64,000 nt of DNA from Legionella sp. PC997 (GCF_014109825.1 NZ_CP059577.1:86432-150431); one strand, 5' to 3'; positions 25,182 to 34,050 are shown, counted from the stretch's first letter. The notes: generated by a model from the sequence alone, not told the origin. A program made the numbers and translations.

Positions 25182-25744
25182 GCTTGAATACCTTTGTTGT
25201 TTAGATAATCAGCCCTGGATAATCGATAAAGCACATGTCGTCTCAAGGGACTATTAGGCTCCAATTTGGGATGGTCAAAATCATCCTTGGTATTGTGATG
25301 TAAACCAATTTTTTCCATAACACGTCTTGAAGCTAGATTATTCACTGTTGTAAATGAAACTACTTCGGGAATATTTAAAGAGGTAAAGGCATAATGCAAA
25401 ACTGCTTTTGCTCCTTCCGTAGCATAACCCTGATTCCAATGTGTTGAGGAAAGTCTCCAGCCGATTTCAACAGAGGGAGTAAAGTCCGCTTCAAAAGAAG
25501 GGGTCATTAACCCTAAAAATCCTATCATTTCCCCTGTACTTTTCAGTTCAACAGCATACAAAGAAAATCCCTTCTCTTTATAATGTGCAATAATCCGCTC
25601 AATGCCTGCTTTTGTAGCACTCTTACTCCCTATTCCTGGTAAAAATTGGCATACTTTTTTGTCTTGATCAATAAGTGCCATAGGATCAAGATCAGCTTCC
25701 TGCCATGTTCGTAAAATCAGACGGGGAGTTTCAAGAATATTCAT
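25178..25744 (-). CDS. RimJ/RimL-type GNAT acetyltransferase
   Basis: A 188-residue GNAT protein of the RimJ/L branch, starting METPRLILR-like (MNILETPRLILRTWQEADL), with STHWNQGYATEGAKAVLHYAF as the acetyl-CoA loop region and NLASRRVMEKIGL near the end. RimJ/L relatives acetylate ribosomal or other N-termini and sometimes antibiotics. GAGGG lies before ATG 25744. The start overlaps the upstream fusion gene by 14 bases. Substrate unknown. Confidence 0.82.
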   Translation of the reverse strand: MNILETPRLILRTWQEADLDPMALIDQDKKVCQFLPGIGSKSATKAGIERIIAHYKEKGFSLYAVELKSTGEMIGFLGLMTPSFEADFTPSVEIGWRLSSTHWNQGYATEGAKAVLHYAFTSLNIPEVVSFTTVNNLASRRVMEKIGLHHNTKDDFDHPKLEPNSPLRRHVLYRLSRADYLNNKGIQA

Positions 25745-26867
25745 GGGACCCTCTATAAGTAAGCATGTTTATCATGAGTAGGTAATTGGGATCTTCACTG
25801 TATTGCGTGGGAACAAAACCAGCCTTTTGATAGCACGCTATGGCTTGTTCGTTTCCAATTTGAGGATCAACGACAACGGCTTTAAATCTGTAGAGTTGTT
25901 TTGCAATAAAATGCCTTATAATTTGTCTACCCAACCCTACTCCACGACACGATGGCTCTGCAATAAAAAGGTCGATACCAGCCAATTGTTCAGGTGTAGC
26001 CTTGTCAAACAAGGAAGCATTATGTCCTGAAATTCCTTCGGGTAAATGGTCGGCAAGACAGTAATATTGAATAAAACCAATTGGTTTTTGATCCAAATAA
26101 ATAATAAAACTCGGGACTGGATCCATGCCTTCAATGCGGGGTAAGTACTTTGCCCTAATATCTTCCAAAGAAAACTGTTGATTTCGTGCATACCCTTGTT
26201 TCACTGTAGGCTCTGCAAACCATTGGGTCATTAAGTTCAAATCTTTTTGACTCAATGGTTTAAATTCCAGATTCTGATTTTTACTCCCATAAACTAAGGA
26301 AGTCCAATCCAAAATACAACGCGCTGACTCCTCTGCTGAAAGGAGGCTCACATCTAGAGTCATTTCATACGGCTCTTTGCTAAAATAAACGTCTTCTTCA
26401 AACAATCTTTTTGTAATAAGCGCCTCATCTTGTGTTTTAAAATAGCCTTTTCTATCTGAGTCTTTTAAGCGTTTAACAAGCTCTGCACCATTACAAATCA
26501 GTCGGATAGGAACAAACACAGCTCCCCGTTTTTGAGCAACGGTTTGTACTTGATTAAAAAATTCCTGATGCCAAGAATTATTCGCTAAGAGCTCATAGGT
26601 AATAACAAAGCTCGCTTCTTTAGAGCAAACCGCAGTCATCGTATCAAAAATCACATCACGAGCTTTGTTAAGCGCTGCCCATCCTTTATCATCAAGAGAC
26701 CAAAATACTTGAGCATCGTTACCTAAAAGTTTTAGAACCGGATCGATCCAAGCATGGTGATGCGCTAATCGAAACTGAGGGGCCAGCGTTGTAATTGCCT
26801 CGCCTATGGTTTTTTTACCGGTACCTGCAATACCCATCAAGAGTATTATCATATTCGTCGGCATCAT
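25731..26867 (-). CDS. P-loop kinase fused to AAC(6')-like acetyltransferase
   Basis: A 378-residue two-domain protein. Residues 1-190 are a nucleotide-kinase-like P-loop domain (LLMGIAGTGKKTIGEAI). Residues 205-378 resemble aminoglycoside 6'-N-acetyltransferases: LSQKDLNLMTQWFAEP, then KPIGFIQYYCL, GIDLFIAEPSCRGVGLGRQII and DPQIGNEQAIACYQKAGF, the order seen in AAC(6')-Ib-type enzymes. If active, this half could modify an aminoglycoside; this has not been shown. The P-loop half may phosphorylate a substrate or be regulatory. It is cotranscribed with the neighbouring GNAT and kinase. Confidence 0.78.
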   Translation of the reverse strand: MMPTNMIILLMGIAGTGKKTIGEAITTLAPQFRLAHHHAWIDPVLKLLGNDAQVFWSLDDKGWAALNKARDVIFDTMTAVCSKEASFVITYELLANNSWHQEFFNQVQTVAQKRGAVFVPIRLICNGAELVKRLKDSDRKGYFKTQDEALITKRLFEEDVYFSKEPYEMTLDVSLLSAEESARCILDWTSLVYGSKNQNLEFKPLSQKDLNLMTQWFAEPTVKQGYARNQQFSLEDIRAKYLPRIEGMDPVPSFIIYLDQKPIGFIQYYCLADHLPEGISGHNASLFDKATPEQLAGIDLFIAEPSCRGVGLGRQIIRHFIAKQLYRFKAVVVDPQIGNEQAIACYQKAGFVPTQYSEDPNYLLMINMLTYRGSHEYS

Positions 26868-26891
26868 TTATTAAAATCCTGTCACAATACT

Positions 26892-27413
26892 TTACTCTTC
26901 TTTATGTTTAAGCACACGCATCAAGTGCGCCACATCATATGGGCTACGGAGTTCAATGAATTTCACTTTTGGATATTGGTTCTTTAAGACATTTAATAAA
27001 GGGTTAATCCGTTGTTCATAGTTCCACATATAACTTAATAGCGACCATCGGACCGTTTCATTGCAACCAGCGGCTCTATCATCAATTTCTGAAGCCTTAT
27101 AAAACAAGCGCTTAAATACCCGCCAATAACATAGCCACTTGGGTAAATTAAAGTACAAGCACATATCGGCTTCGCGATAACGTATCTCAAATGATTTGCT
27201 GGAATTACCATCAATAATCCAGCAAGGCTTAGCAGCTAATTCTTTTTGGAGTGACAAAAAATTCTCATATTCTCGTGGCACCCAATCGGCAATAAAAAAA
27301 TATTTATCTAAATGGAACAATGGAATATTTAGACTCTTTTGCAACATAACAGAAAAAGTGGACTTGCCACTTCCTGGTCTACCAATAATCATGATACGTT
27401 GTAACTTTATCAT
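26892..27413 (-). CDS. FlaR-like P-loop nucleotide kinase
   Basis: A 173-residue adenylate-kinase-like P-loop protein (IMIIGRPGSGKSTFSVML) of the group often annotated as topology-modulation protein FlaR. The region WIIDGNSSKSFEIRYREADMCLYFN fits the family. The natural substrate is unknown, and the FlaR name reflects weak historical evidence. It is the first gene of a four-gene minus-strand operon (27413 to 24228). No clear ribosome-binding site is seen before ATG 27413. Confidence 0.75.
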   Translation of the reverse strand: MIKLQRIMIIGRPGSGKSTFSVMLQKSLNIPLFHLDKYFFIADWVPREYENFLSLQKELAAKPCWIIDGNSSKSFEIRYREADMCLYFNLPKWLCYWRVFKRLFYKASEIDDRAAGCNETVRWSLLSYMWNYEQRINPLLNVLKNQYPKVKFIELRSPYDVAHLMRVLKHKEE

Positions 27414-27495
27414 TTCATTCAGAGTTTAATTTACAGTTTTCTTTTCTTATAGATGCAAATGATTGTTGTATTCATCCGCTACACTATCTAAAACG

Positions 27496-27954
27496 TTAAG
27501 TAGTCTGTTCTTCACTTAACTGTTTAAGTACAGTTTTTATCGTGGCATGAGAAAAACCTCGACCACTTAAGAAACGAGCCAATTTTGTATTTATTGCCTC
27601 ATCTGTCTCATTCTTAAATCCACGCATTTTTTTCCGAGCTTCATCCAGGGCGCGAACATCTTCCAGTTCAATATGTTCTAAGACTTGCTCAATCACTTCT
27701 TCTTTAACGCCCTTCTGTTTTAATATTTCTTGAATAAAACGGTTTCCTTTATGGATATAACGGGCACTTAATGATTCAGCCAAACGATTATCATTAATTA
27801 AATGTAATTCCCGAAGGCGAGCTAGGGTTGCATGAATCTGAGCATCTAACTCGGGCACATGCGAAAAATCCCTCTCCAATTGCCTTATGAGTTCTATTTC
27901 ACTGCAATAATGATTCGAAAGATATTTTATTGCTGCATCGATGAGTGTATTCAT
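27496..27954 (-). CDS. recX: recombination regulator RecX
   Basis: A 152-residue RecX protein made of helical repeats (LIRQLERDF, then HLINDNRLAESLSARYIHKGNRFIQEILKQKGV and the end GRGFSHATIKTVLKQL). RecX binds RecA filaments and limits recombination and SOS activity in the cytosol. No recA is adjacent. A plasmid-borne copy could lower host SOS during transfer. It is divergent from the tyrosine recombinase gene, with about 100 bases between them. Confidence 0.87.
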   Translation of the reverse strand: MNTLIDAAIKYLSNHYCSEIELIRQLERDFSHVPELDAQIHATLARLRELHLINDNRLAESLSARYIHKGNRFIQEILKQKGVKEEVIEQVLEHIELEDVRALDEARKKMRGFKNETDEAINTKLARFLSGRGFSHATIKTVLKQLSEEQTT

Positions 27955-28053
27955 ACTAAAGTTCTACTATAAACCACAATTTTATTTTTGCTTTTGCCAA
28001 GACAGCCTGATTTATTTAGAATACCATTATAACAGGAAAATATTGAGTCTTTT

Positions 28054-28638
28054 ATGCCAAAAGAAGGAAAGGCCAGAGTCTTAAGTGAAGCGGAGTTTAA
28101 GCGACTGCTTATTGTTGCCAAAGATGGGCAATTCGCTATAAGAAATAGCGCCCTTGTGTATTGTTCTTTTGGTCTTGGATTGCGAGTGAAAGAAATCGCC
28201 TCTCTCACTATTGCAGATGTAGCCGATTACAACTATCAATTACTTGAAGAGATTTGTTTGAAGCGCTCAATGACCAAAGGTGAAAAGCAACGTTACGCTT
28301 ATCTTGCCAATGAAAAAATCCGCAAAGCACTCCAAGCACATCTCGATACCCTAAAACATGTTGCACGAGACAAACCCTTATTTCAGACCCAACGTAAAAG
28401 TCGCTTTACACCCAATAGTTTGCAAAAATGGTTCAAGTCACTTTATGATAAAGCAGGAATCATTGGGGCAAGCTCCCATTCTGGTCGACGTACTTTCATT
28501 ACCCGATTAATTGAACAAGGCGCGGATATTAAAGCAGTCTCACGTCTTGCAGGTCATGCTAACATTGTGACTACCGCAATTTATGTTGAAGACAATCCTG
28601 ATCGCCTAAAACGCATTGCTAATTTGGCTATTTTCTAA
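28054..28638 (+). CDS. minimal tyrosine recombinase
   Basis: A 194-residue tyrosine site-specific recombinase that consists almost only of the catalytic domain. The full set of active-site residues is visible: Arg44 (GLRVKEIA), Lys75 (TKGEKQ), His142 and Arg145 (HSGRR), His168 (GHAN) and the nucleophile Tyr177 (IYVED). The usual N-terminal core-binding domain is missing, and no room for it exists before the divergent recX. It may need a partner or act on its own at a plasmid site for multimer resolution, integration or inversion. The recombination site was not found. Confidence 0.85.
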   Translation: MPKEGKARVLSEAEFKRLLIVAKDGQFAIRNSALVYCSFGLGLRVKEIASLTIADVADYNYQLLEEICLKRSMTKGEKQRYAYLANEKIRKALQAHLDTLKHVARDKPLFQTQRKSRFTPNSLQKWFKSLYDKAGIIGASSHSGRRTFITRLIEQGADIKAVSRLAGHANIVTTAIYVEDNPDRLKRIANLAIF

Positions 28639-29112
28639 ATGACGCTCTGGTTTATTACTTTACCCTGGTTACACTATTTGGATTTTACCTACAAAGAAGT
28701 CTACCATGAGGCACGCTTTGAGAAAGACAAACGCTATTATGTGCTTCGTCTAGAGAAAGATTTACTGGATGATTGGACAATCACCGCCATTAATGGAAGA
28801 ATAAAATCTAAGTTGGGACAAAGAAGAACATTAGCTTTTTCAACGTACACAAATGCGTTTGCTCAATTCTTAAGCATGATAAAAATCCGTTATCAGCATA
28901 ATTATCGACTTAAAACTTTGTATAGTGAAAATATTTTTTCCCTTCACAATATGCTGTTTCTTTTAATATCACAAAAATATACTAATAAAACCAATACCAA
29001 AAGGAAGAAAAAACCAAGGTCCGAATTGAGTCAAAATAATTGCTCCACGACTGTTCACAACAACTTATCTCATACAACAGCATTCCAACTTGACTTACTT
29101 TTTAATTTCTAA
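28639..29112 (+). CDS. WGR-like domain protein
   Basis: A 157-residue protein starting directly after the recombinase stop. Residues 20-85 resemble a WGR domain, with KRYYVLRLEKDLLDDWTITAINGRI, SKLGQRRTLAFSTYTNAF and MIKIRYQHNY; the signature WGR itself is replaced by NGR. WGR domains bind DNA ends or nucleic acid in PARP-type proteins and some transcriptional regulators. The C-terminal 70 residues are basic and low-complexity. The close link with the recombinase suggests an accessory DNA-binding role. Confidence 0.6.
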   Translation: MTLWFITLPWLHYLDFTYKEVYHEARFEKDKRYYVLRLEKDLLDDWTITAINGRIKSKLGQRRTLAFSTYTNAFAQFLSMIKIRYQHNYRLKTLYSENIFSLHNMLFLLISQKYTNKTNTKRKKKPRSELSQNNCSTTVHNNLSHTTAFQLDLLFNF

Positions 29113-29304
29113 AAGAAAAGTGGTTATTAAATAATCAGATCGATTTAAGCACGCTTTAATAGTGATTAGAAAGAAGATGATCTTTTGCCACACTTTACCA
29201 TTCGACGTAGTCCAATCGTCTCTTGAAAGTAAAATTTGGAGGTCGTTTTTTTCCGGTATACCAGTAAAATTATAACTACAGGCTCAAGGCAAACAACTTC
29301 CAAT

Positions 29305-29325
29305 TTTTCCACATAGTTATCCACT
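29305..29325. promoter_or_regulatory. paired DnaA-box-like sites
   Basis: TTTTCCACA (29305-29313) and TTATCCACT (29317-29325) lie side by side, 24 bases past the end of parB2. Each differs by one base from the DnaA box TTATCCACA. They are on the opposite side of rep from the iteron cluster. The function is inferred only from match and location. The rest of 29113-29348 shows no gene. Confidence 0.35.
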
Positions 29326-29348
29326 AATTTTGTGAATAAAAAATAGCC

Positions 29349-30194
29349 CTACCCTTCCACCTTAAGATGGGCCATTAACCAATCTGCTTCCTCTAAAGAG
29401 TCAAAACTTATCACCACCCTACCTTTTCCTCCATCATTAAAATGCATGTTAACTTTTGATGAAAGTTTTTTCGACAATTGTGCCATCCAATCTTTCGTTT
29501 TTTGTTCAAATTGATGATTTAGAAAAAACTCCTGTTTATCTTCTGGCCTATTTAAGCGCTGAACCAATTTTTCAGTTTCCCTAACAGATAAAGACTTACT
29601 AGTAATTATTTTTGCTGTTTCTACTTGTTGTACATTCGACAAACTTAATAAAGCTCTAGCATGTCCCATTTCTAATAATCCCGTTTTTAACATTTCTTTT
29701 ACTTCATCTGTGAGAGTAAGCAATCTAAGAAGATTAGTAACCGTTGTTCGAGATCTACCTAAAGTTTCAGCAACTTCACCATGCGTCATGTAACACTCTT
29801 CTATTAATCGCTGTATAGCTTGCGCTTCTTCCAATGGGTTTAAATCTTCTCTTTGAATATTTTCAATTAAAGATACTGCCATCCCATTTGCTTTATTGTA
29901 TTTTCTAATGATTGCAGGGATTTTTTCTAATCCAACTATTTTAGCTGCGCGCCAACGCCGTTCACCTGCAATAATTTGATATTCATTCCTATTATGATCT
30001 ATTTCTTTGACAAGAATAGGCTGTATAATCCCATGCTGCCGAATTGATGAAGCCAATTCTTCTAGTGAAGCATCGCTAAAAAACTTTCTAGCCTGATTTT
30101 GATCTGGATAAATTTTTGATAAACACAGATCAATTGCTTCCAAGGACTGGAGCTCATTCTTTAGATTGATTGGTTCAAAGGCCGGAAATTTCAT
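29349..30194 (-). CDS. ParB/Spo0J-type partition protein (second ParB)
   Basis: A 281-residue protein with the chromosomal-type ParB layout: the N-terminal CTP-binding region with GERRWRAAKIVG and NIQREDLNPLEEA, and the central HTH (THGEVAETLGRSRTTVTNLLRLL). The C-terminal dimerisation part is shorter than in chromosomal ParB. It normally loads at parS and is released by its ParA ATPase. It is the last gene of the par-rep operon, 1 base after rep. A second, different ParB lies upstream at 31780, so the two probably have different jobs, such as partition versus replication control. Confidence 0.83.
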   Translation of the reverse strand: MKFPAFEPINLKNELQSLEAIDLCLSKIYPDQNQARKFFSDASLEELASSIRQHGIIQPILVKEIDHNRNEYQIIAGERRWRAAKIVGLEKIPAIIRKYNKANGMAVSLIENIQREDLNPLEEAQAIQRLIEECYMTHGEVAETLGRSRTTVTNLLRLLTLTDEVKEMLKTGLLEMGHARALLSLSNVQQVETAKIITSKSLSVRETEKLVQRLNRPEDKQEFFLNHQFEQKTKDWMAQLSKKLSSKVNMHFNDGGKGRVVISFDSLEEADWLMAHLKVEG

Positions 30195-30195
30195 A

Positions 30196-31377
30196 TTAAA
30201 CCGCCTCCATTTTAATTGGCTTCTCTAAATAATGTTGCTTTAATTTTTCTTGGGCTTCTAGAACAAATTTCTGCATGTTTTTAACATGCTCTTGGTTATC
30301 TCCAGCTTTAGTATATCCTGATAGTTTTTCCCAATGATTGAGTTCTGCCTGTAAAGCGAATAATTTCTTTTCCCACTCAGCTTCATCATTAGATGCTTTT
30401 TCTTGAGAAACTTCTGGCTTAGGTTCTTCCTTAAATTTATAATCGTGTTTTAAGGCGCTAATAAAATATGGGATAGGATAAAAACCTGTCCGCTCTTTTT
30501 TTGCATATTTCTTGGTATAGTTAATCTTCTCTTGAATATACTCTTCTGAGTAGTTATTTATAATATTTTCTAATATTGACTCATTTAATATGCCAAAAGT
30601 TGATTTTATTTCTTTATGTATCTGCTCATTTTCACGATCAATACAGCTGACTTCTGATATTATTGTATTTTTTTTGTTCTTAACTAGAACCTCAAATCCA
30701 GTAATTTTTCTACCAACTCTTATTGGATCCAAGCTAACAGCAAAATTAGCTCGATCATTAACCTCTTCTAATGAGGGCGAAATGACATTTCTTGTAAGTT
30801 CCCGCATACTTGGATATTTATCTTCAGGAACTCCTAAAATTTTTCTAAATGTATCTAATGAAATAATTTTATTTTTTTGTAAGTTAATAAACCGTGTACT
30901 ATTTTCATAAAGAGCATGACCATATTTCGATTCAAATTCAGATTGCAGATCAACGTCGATTGTACCGTATATAGATGGATTAACTAGTAAATCAAGCATG
31001 ATTTTATGAAAAGAAAAATTGATGGTATTATCTTGATAGAACGTAGGCGCACCATGTAAAACTCGTAAATTTAAAAACGAGATATCTGTAGGTACCTTAT
31101 CTTTCAATAAATTCCATTCTATTTTTAATGATGCCAACCCATCAATGGACTCTTTTAGATATTGGGTATTATTACTATTAAACTTGACTGCTTTTAACAG
31201 CTTAGAAAAAGGCATATTACATTCGACAGCGACCGAATTTTGATGGTTATTTATGCGACCATCTCCTTTTATTGCTTCATACAAAAGCACATTGACAATT
31301 TTCCGTTGCAATACACTCATTAAAGAGTATGCATGAATAATTGTTACATGTTTACGTATTGTTTTTTCAGCGAACAT
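30196..31377 (-). CDS. Rep_3-family replication initiator
   Basis: A 393-residue plasmid initiator with the tandem winged-helix pattern of Rep_3/RepB proteins (SLMSVLQRKIVNVLLYEA, then LASLKIEWNL and SLDTFRKILGVPEDKYPSMRELTRNVISPSLEEVN). It should bind iterons to open the origin. Matching 14-15-base repeats lie at 33933-34050 upstream of parA. The protein has a charged C-terminal extension after residue about 310 that is not typical. It is cotranscribed with parA and parB in one minus-strand operon, so copy number and partition are likely coupled. Confidence 0.85.
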   Translation of the reverse strand: MFAEKTIRKHVTIIHAYSLMSVLQRKIVNVLLYEAIKGDGRINNHQNSVAVECNMPFSKLLKAVKFNSNNTQYLKESIDGLASLKIEWNLLKDKVPTDISFLNLRVLHGAPTFYQDNTINFSFHKIMLDLLVNPSIYGTIDVDLQSEFESKYGHALYENSTRFINLQKNKIISLDTFRKILGVPEDKYPSMRELTRNVISPSLEEVNDRANFAVSLDPIRVGRKITGFEVLVKNKKNTIISEVSCIDRENEQIHKEIKSTFGILNESILENIINNYSEEYIQEKINYTKKYAKKERTGFYPIPYFISALKHDYKFKEEPKPEVSQEKASNDEAEWEKKLFALQAELNHWEKLSGYTKAGDNQEHVKNMQKFVLEAQEKLKQHYLEKPIKMEAV

Positions 31378-31402
31378 TACCCATTCCGTTTGGCCTTTTT
31401 TC

Positions 31403-31783
31403 TTATTTTTTCCTCATCATTCTACTCAAAATAGCAGCGCGTATTATGGCAGTTTGAGGGCCTCTTATATCAGGATATTCCTTTACAACTTCATTTCTCA
31501 TATCAGAAAAAAAACATCGTTGCTTAAATGTCATATAAATTTTATCAAATACGAAATTTTCACTATTCCCTTCTGCATTGAGTACCATTTCTTTGTAATC
31601 AGGATTTTCCTTTAACATTATGATGGCTTCGTTTACCCAATCAGTTTTCTTTTTTAAATTATATTTTTCAGAATTTAACAGAATTTCTCTGAGTGACTCT
31701 TTAATTTCTTTATTAATAGTAAATGTAATAATTTTCTTATCGTCTTCATTATTATTGAGTTTCAGCTTATTCATTTTAATCAC
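31403..31783 (-). CDS. small uncharacterised protein of the par-rep operon
   Basis: A 126-residue basic protein without a family match that I can name. The N terminus (ITFTINKEIKESLREILLNSEKYNLKKKTDWVNEAIIMLKENP) looks like a ribbon-helix-helix region followed by a helix, so it may be a DNA-binding copy-number or partition regulator. The start is a GTG at 31783 overlapping the ParB stop (GTGA); ATG 31774 is the alternative. It lies 25 bases upstream of rep. Confidence 0.62.
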   Translation of the reverse strand: MIKMNKLKLNNNEDDKKIITFTINKEIKESLREILLNSEKYNLKKKTDWVNEAIIMLKENPDYKEMVLNAEGNSENFVFDKIYMTFKQRCFFSDMRNEVVKEYPDIRGPQTAIIRAAILSRMMRKK

Positions 31784-32805
31784 ACTTCCTGAGCAATTAG
31801 AGGAATTATTTTTTTAAAGCACTCCTCAACTGACTTACCATTATTCCATTGGACATTATTGCTTAACATATTCATTTGCTCGACGATGCTCTCGTGTAGA
31901 ATGTTGCTTGAAACTAAGGCATCAAAGATAATTTTGGCAATATTGGGTTTTACCTTACCTAAACTAACATTTAATTGTTTACGTCCTCTTATTTCTTTTT
32001 TTGTAACTAACGAAAATTCAAGTTCTTTTTTTAGCTTTACAATTGCATCAAAGGATAGATTTTCTATGGCTGCCTTTAAGAGAACTTGTTGATGTTCTGC
32101 GTTTTCAACTGAAATAATTAATTCAATTAATTTTACATTCTCTATTTTTCCTTCAGCAATCGCCTGCTTTATCTCTGGACTAGCTTGCAAAATCAGAATA
32201 TATCTTCGAGATTGTGTTATAGACATTCCCGTTAAATCACTTAATACTTTTGATGTTATTTTCTCGCTATCACTTTTTTCTTTATTTTCGTTTAAATACT
32301 CTTTAACAATAGCCTCAATACTCGCAACTCTTTCAGCCAGAGATAAGTCTACACGCTCATTATTCTCAATCCACTGTAGAACTCTTAACTTTGAACCAAC
32401 AGGTCGTTGACTTGCAATTCTTGCTATAATTTCCTTTTTACCGGCAATCGCTGAGGCCAAGGTTCTACGTTCACCAGCGATTAAACGACATTTGTTCCCA
32501 AATCTGTATACAAATATGGGGTTAATTAACTGATCATCTAGTATAGTTTTTGCTAATGACTCAAGCGATTTCCAATCATTTTTCTTTTTTGTATATTCAG
32601 GATCAGAGGGATCTATTCCATTTATTGCATCATGAAGTGTTAGTGCTAGTTCACGATTGTTTTCCGGATCAAGTTCTATTTTATCTAAGGACAATACTTC
32701 TATTGACAGTTCCCCAGCATAATCATTGGCAATTGCCAGTGTTCTTGATATGGCATCCTTTGTCTCTCCAGTTTTAACTGAATTCAGTTTGAATTTACTA
32801 ACCAT
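31780..32805 (-). CDS. parB: ParB-like plasmid partition protein
   Basis: A 341-residue ParB-type protein. The signature CRLIAGERRTLASAI and ENNERVDLSLAERVASIEAI are present, and an HTH follows (SDLTGMSITQSRRYILIL). It is larger than the downstream ParB and more like plasmid partition ParB proteins. Its start overlaps the end of parA by 8 bases, so the pair is translated together. It should bind a centromere site that was not recognised in this window. Confidence 0.82.
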   Translation of the reverse strand: MVSKFKLNSVKTGETKDAISRTLAIANDYAGELSIEVLSLDKIELDPENNRELALTLHDAINGIDPSDPEYTKKKNDWKSLESLAKTILDDQLINPIFVYRFGNKCRLIAGERRTLASAIAGKKEIIARIASQRPVGSKLRVLQWIENNERVDLSLAERVASIEAIVKEYLNENKEKSDSEKITSKVLSDLTGMSITQSRRYILILQASPEIKQAIAEGKIENVKLIELIISVENAEHQQVLLKAAIENLSFDAIVKLKKELEFSLVTKKEIRGRKQLNVSLGKVKPNIAKIIFDALVSSNILHESIVEQMNMLSNNVQWNNGKSVEECFKKIIPLIAQEV

Positions 32806-33712
32806 AGGAAGCCTCCTTTTCTTCTATTTTGTTGTATACATTATGAAATACCCTGTCATATACATAAGAGCACCATTTCTCACTTTCAATTCTAGCGAGA
32901 TGTGTTTGTGGTAAGTTAAATACACAATTAGGTTTTGCATCCTCTACTACCAATTCTGAATAAATGGTTCTTTGGGCTATAGGAGGTAATAACCATTCTT
33001 CTGATTTTTCTATTGAACGCAAATCATTAAGGAACTTAGTATGTACTGCTGTTTTACGAACTTGGTTAGGTAAAATTCCCGCTATTTTAATAGTATCGTC
33101 TTTCACTCTTCTAAGTTGCTCTTGTGAAATTGCTTGGATCATGCCTATGGTTCCATTAATACCATATTGTTCAAGTTCAGTTGGCAATAGTCCATGAGTT
33201 GCTGCTCGCAACCCTGCCATTGTTAGTGGGCCAAACTGTGGATTCGTATCAATAATAACAAATTGGTAATCACTGTGGGTTGATAGCATTTCGGTAAATT
33301 CTTTAAGACGATTTATAACCTTTTCTTTTACATCAACTTTTAGAACACGTTGTGCATCTTCCAATAATGAAGCAAAAGAAGGAAAACAATGTAAATTGTC
33401 AACCCATGTTGGATATGGATAAATAGATTTACCTATGAATATATCTGCAATACTACTAACTCCATCCCAATGAGGATCATCTTCTGGTAAGTTGTTTGGA
33501 TCCCACTCTGGATGTGCTTTAGGCATGTAACCAGTTGGGTGAGCTGGATCTCTTGTAGTCGGAATTAAGCTAGATGAAGAGTTGCCTTGTGGGTCTAAAT
33601 CGATAAAGGCCCCTTTCATGTTTTTACATTTAGCTAGATATTGTGCAAGAGTGAGAGCAATAGTTGATTTGCCAATCCCTCCTTTGTTTCCGGCTGTTGT
33701 AATTACTTTCAT
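32798..33712 (-). CDS. parA: ParA-type partition ATPase
   Basis: A 304-residue Walker-type partition ATPase. The deviant P-loop KGGIGKSTIAL (residues 10-20) and the motif FVIIDTNPQFGPLTMAGL are typical. It drives plasmid positioning with its ParB partner. The insertion after residue 45 (HPTGYMPKAHPEWDPNNLPE) resembles the class Ib/III-like plasmid ParA proteins without a long N-terminal domain. It is the first gene of the par-rep operon, and its upstream region carries direct repeats that may bind ParA or ParB. Confidence 0.87.
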   Translation of the reverse strand: MKVITTAGNKGGIGKSTIALTLAQYLAKCKNMKGAFIDLDPQGNSSSSLIPTTRDPAHPTGYMPKAHPEWDPNNLPEDDPHWDGVSSIADIFIGKSIYPYPTWVDNLHCFPSFASLLEDAQRVLKVDVKEKVINRLKEFTEMLSTHSDYQFVIIDTNPQFGPLTMAGLRAATHGLLPTELEQYGINGTIGMIQAISQEQLRRVKDDTIKIAGILPNQVRKTAVHTKFLNDLRSIEKSEEWLLPPIAQRTIYSELVVEDAKPNCVFNLPQTHLARIESEKWCSYVYDRVFHNVYNKIEEKEASYG

Positions 33713-33736
33713 CCATCCCCCTTTGCAATAAGGTGC

Positions 33737-33799
33737 TTTGTACTATTTTTTTAGACTAACTTTATTGAAACAAATTTGCAAGCGGTAATTTGTACTATT
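33737..33799. repeat. direct repeat upstream of parA
   Basis: TTTGTACTATT occurs at 33737-33747 and 33789-33799, 52 bases apart (about five helical turns). Position directly ahead of parA suggests an operator or centromere element for ParA/ParB autoregulation. Function is inferred. Confidence 0.4.
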
Positions 33800-33932
33800 C
33801 ATCTTAATTCTAAAAAAAGGAAAATATATATCTTTTTTCTTCTATTCATAAGTTCATCAAATAAAAACATCATAACCATATGATTTTAAATGATTTATAT
33901 AAGAGCTATTGTGTATTTATTTGGGATTGATA

Positions 33933-34050
33933 GTGTAGGTTTATGAGTTTTTGTGTGTAGTAATATGGGGATTAATGGGACTTAAAATTTCATGTGTGGC
34001 TTTATGGGAGGTCATGGTGTAGGTATATGGTAATGGTGTAGCTTTATGGG
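33933..34050. repeat. iteron cluster
   Basis: Five copies of a 15-base motif near GTGTAGSTTTATGGG begin at 33933, 33955, 33994, 34017 and 34036, all in the same direction, with spacings of 22, 39, 23 and 19 bases. Near 22-base spacing (two turns) is usual for Rep_3 iterons. They are the probable Rep binding sites. The second copy is the most divergent. Confidence 0.68.

Noticed and set aside
3135..27413. Integron-like cassette array.
   Set aside because: No integrase of IntI type, no attC-like imperfect palindromes between genes, and mixed strands.
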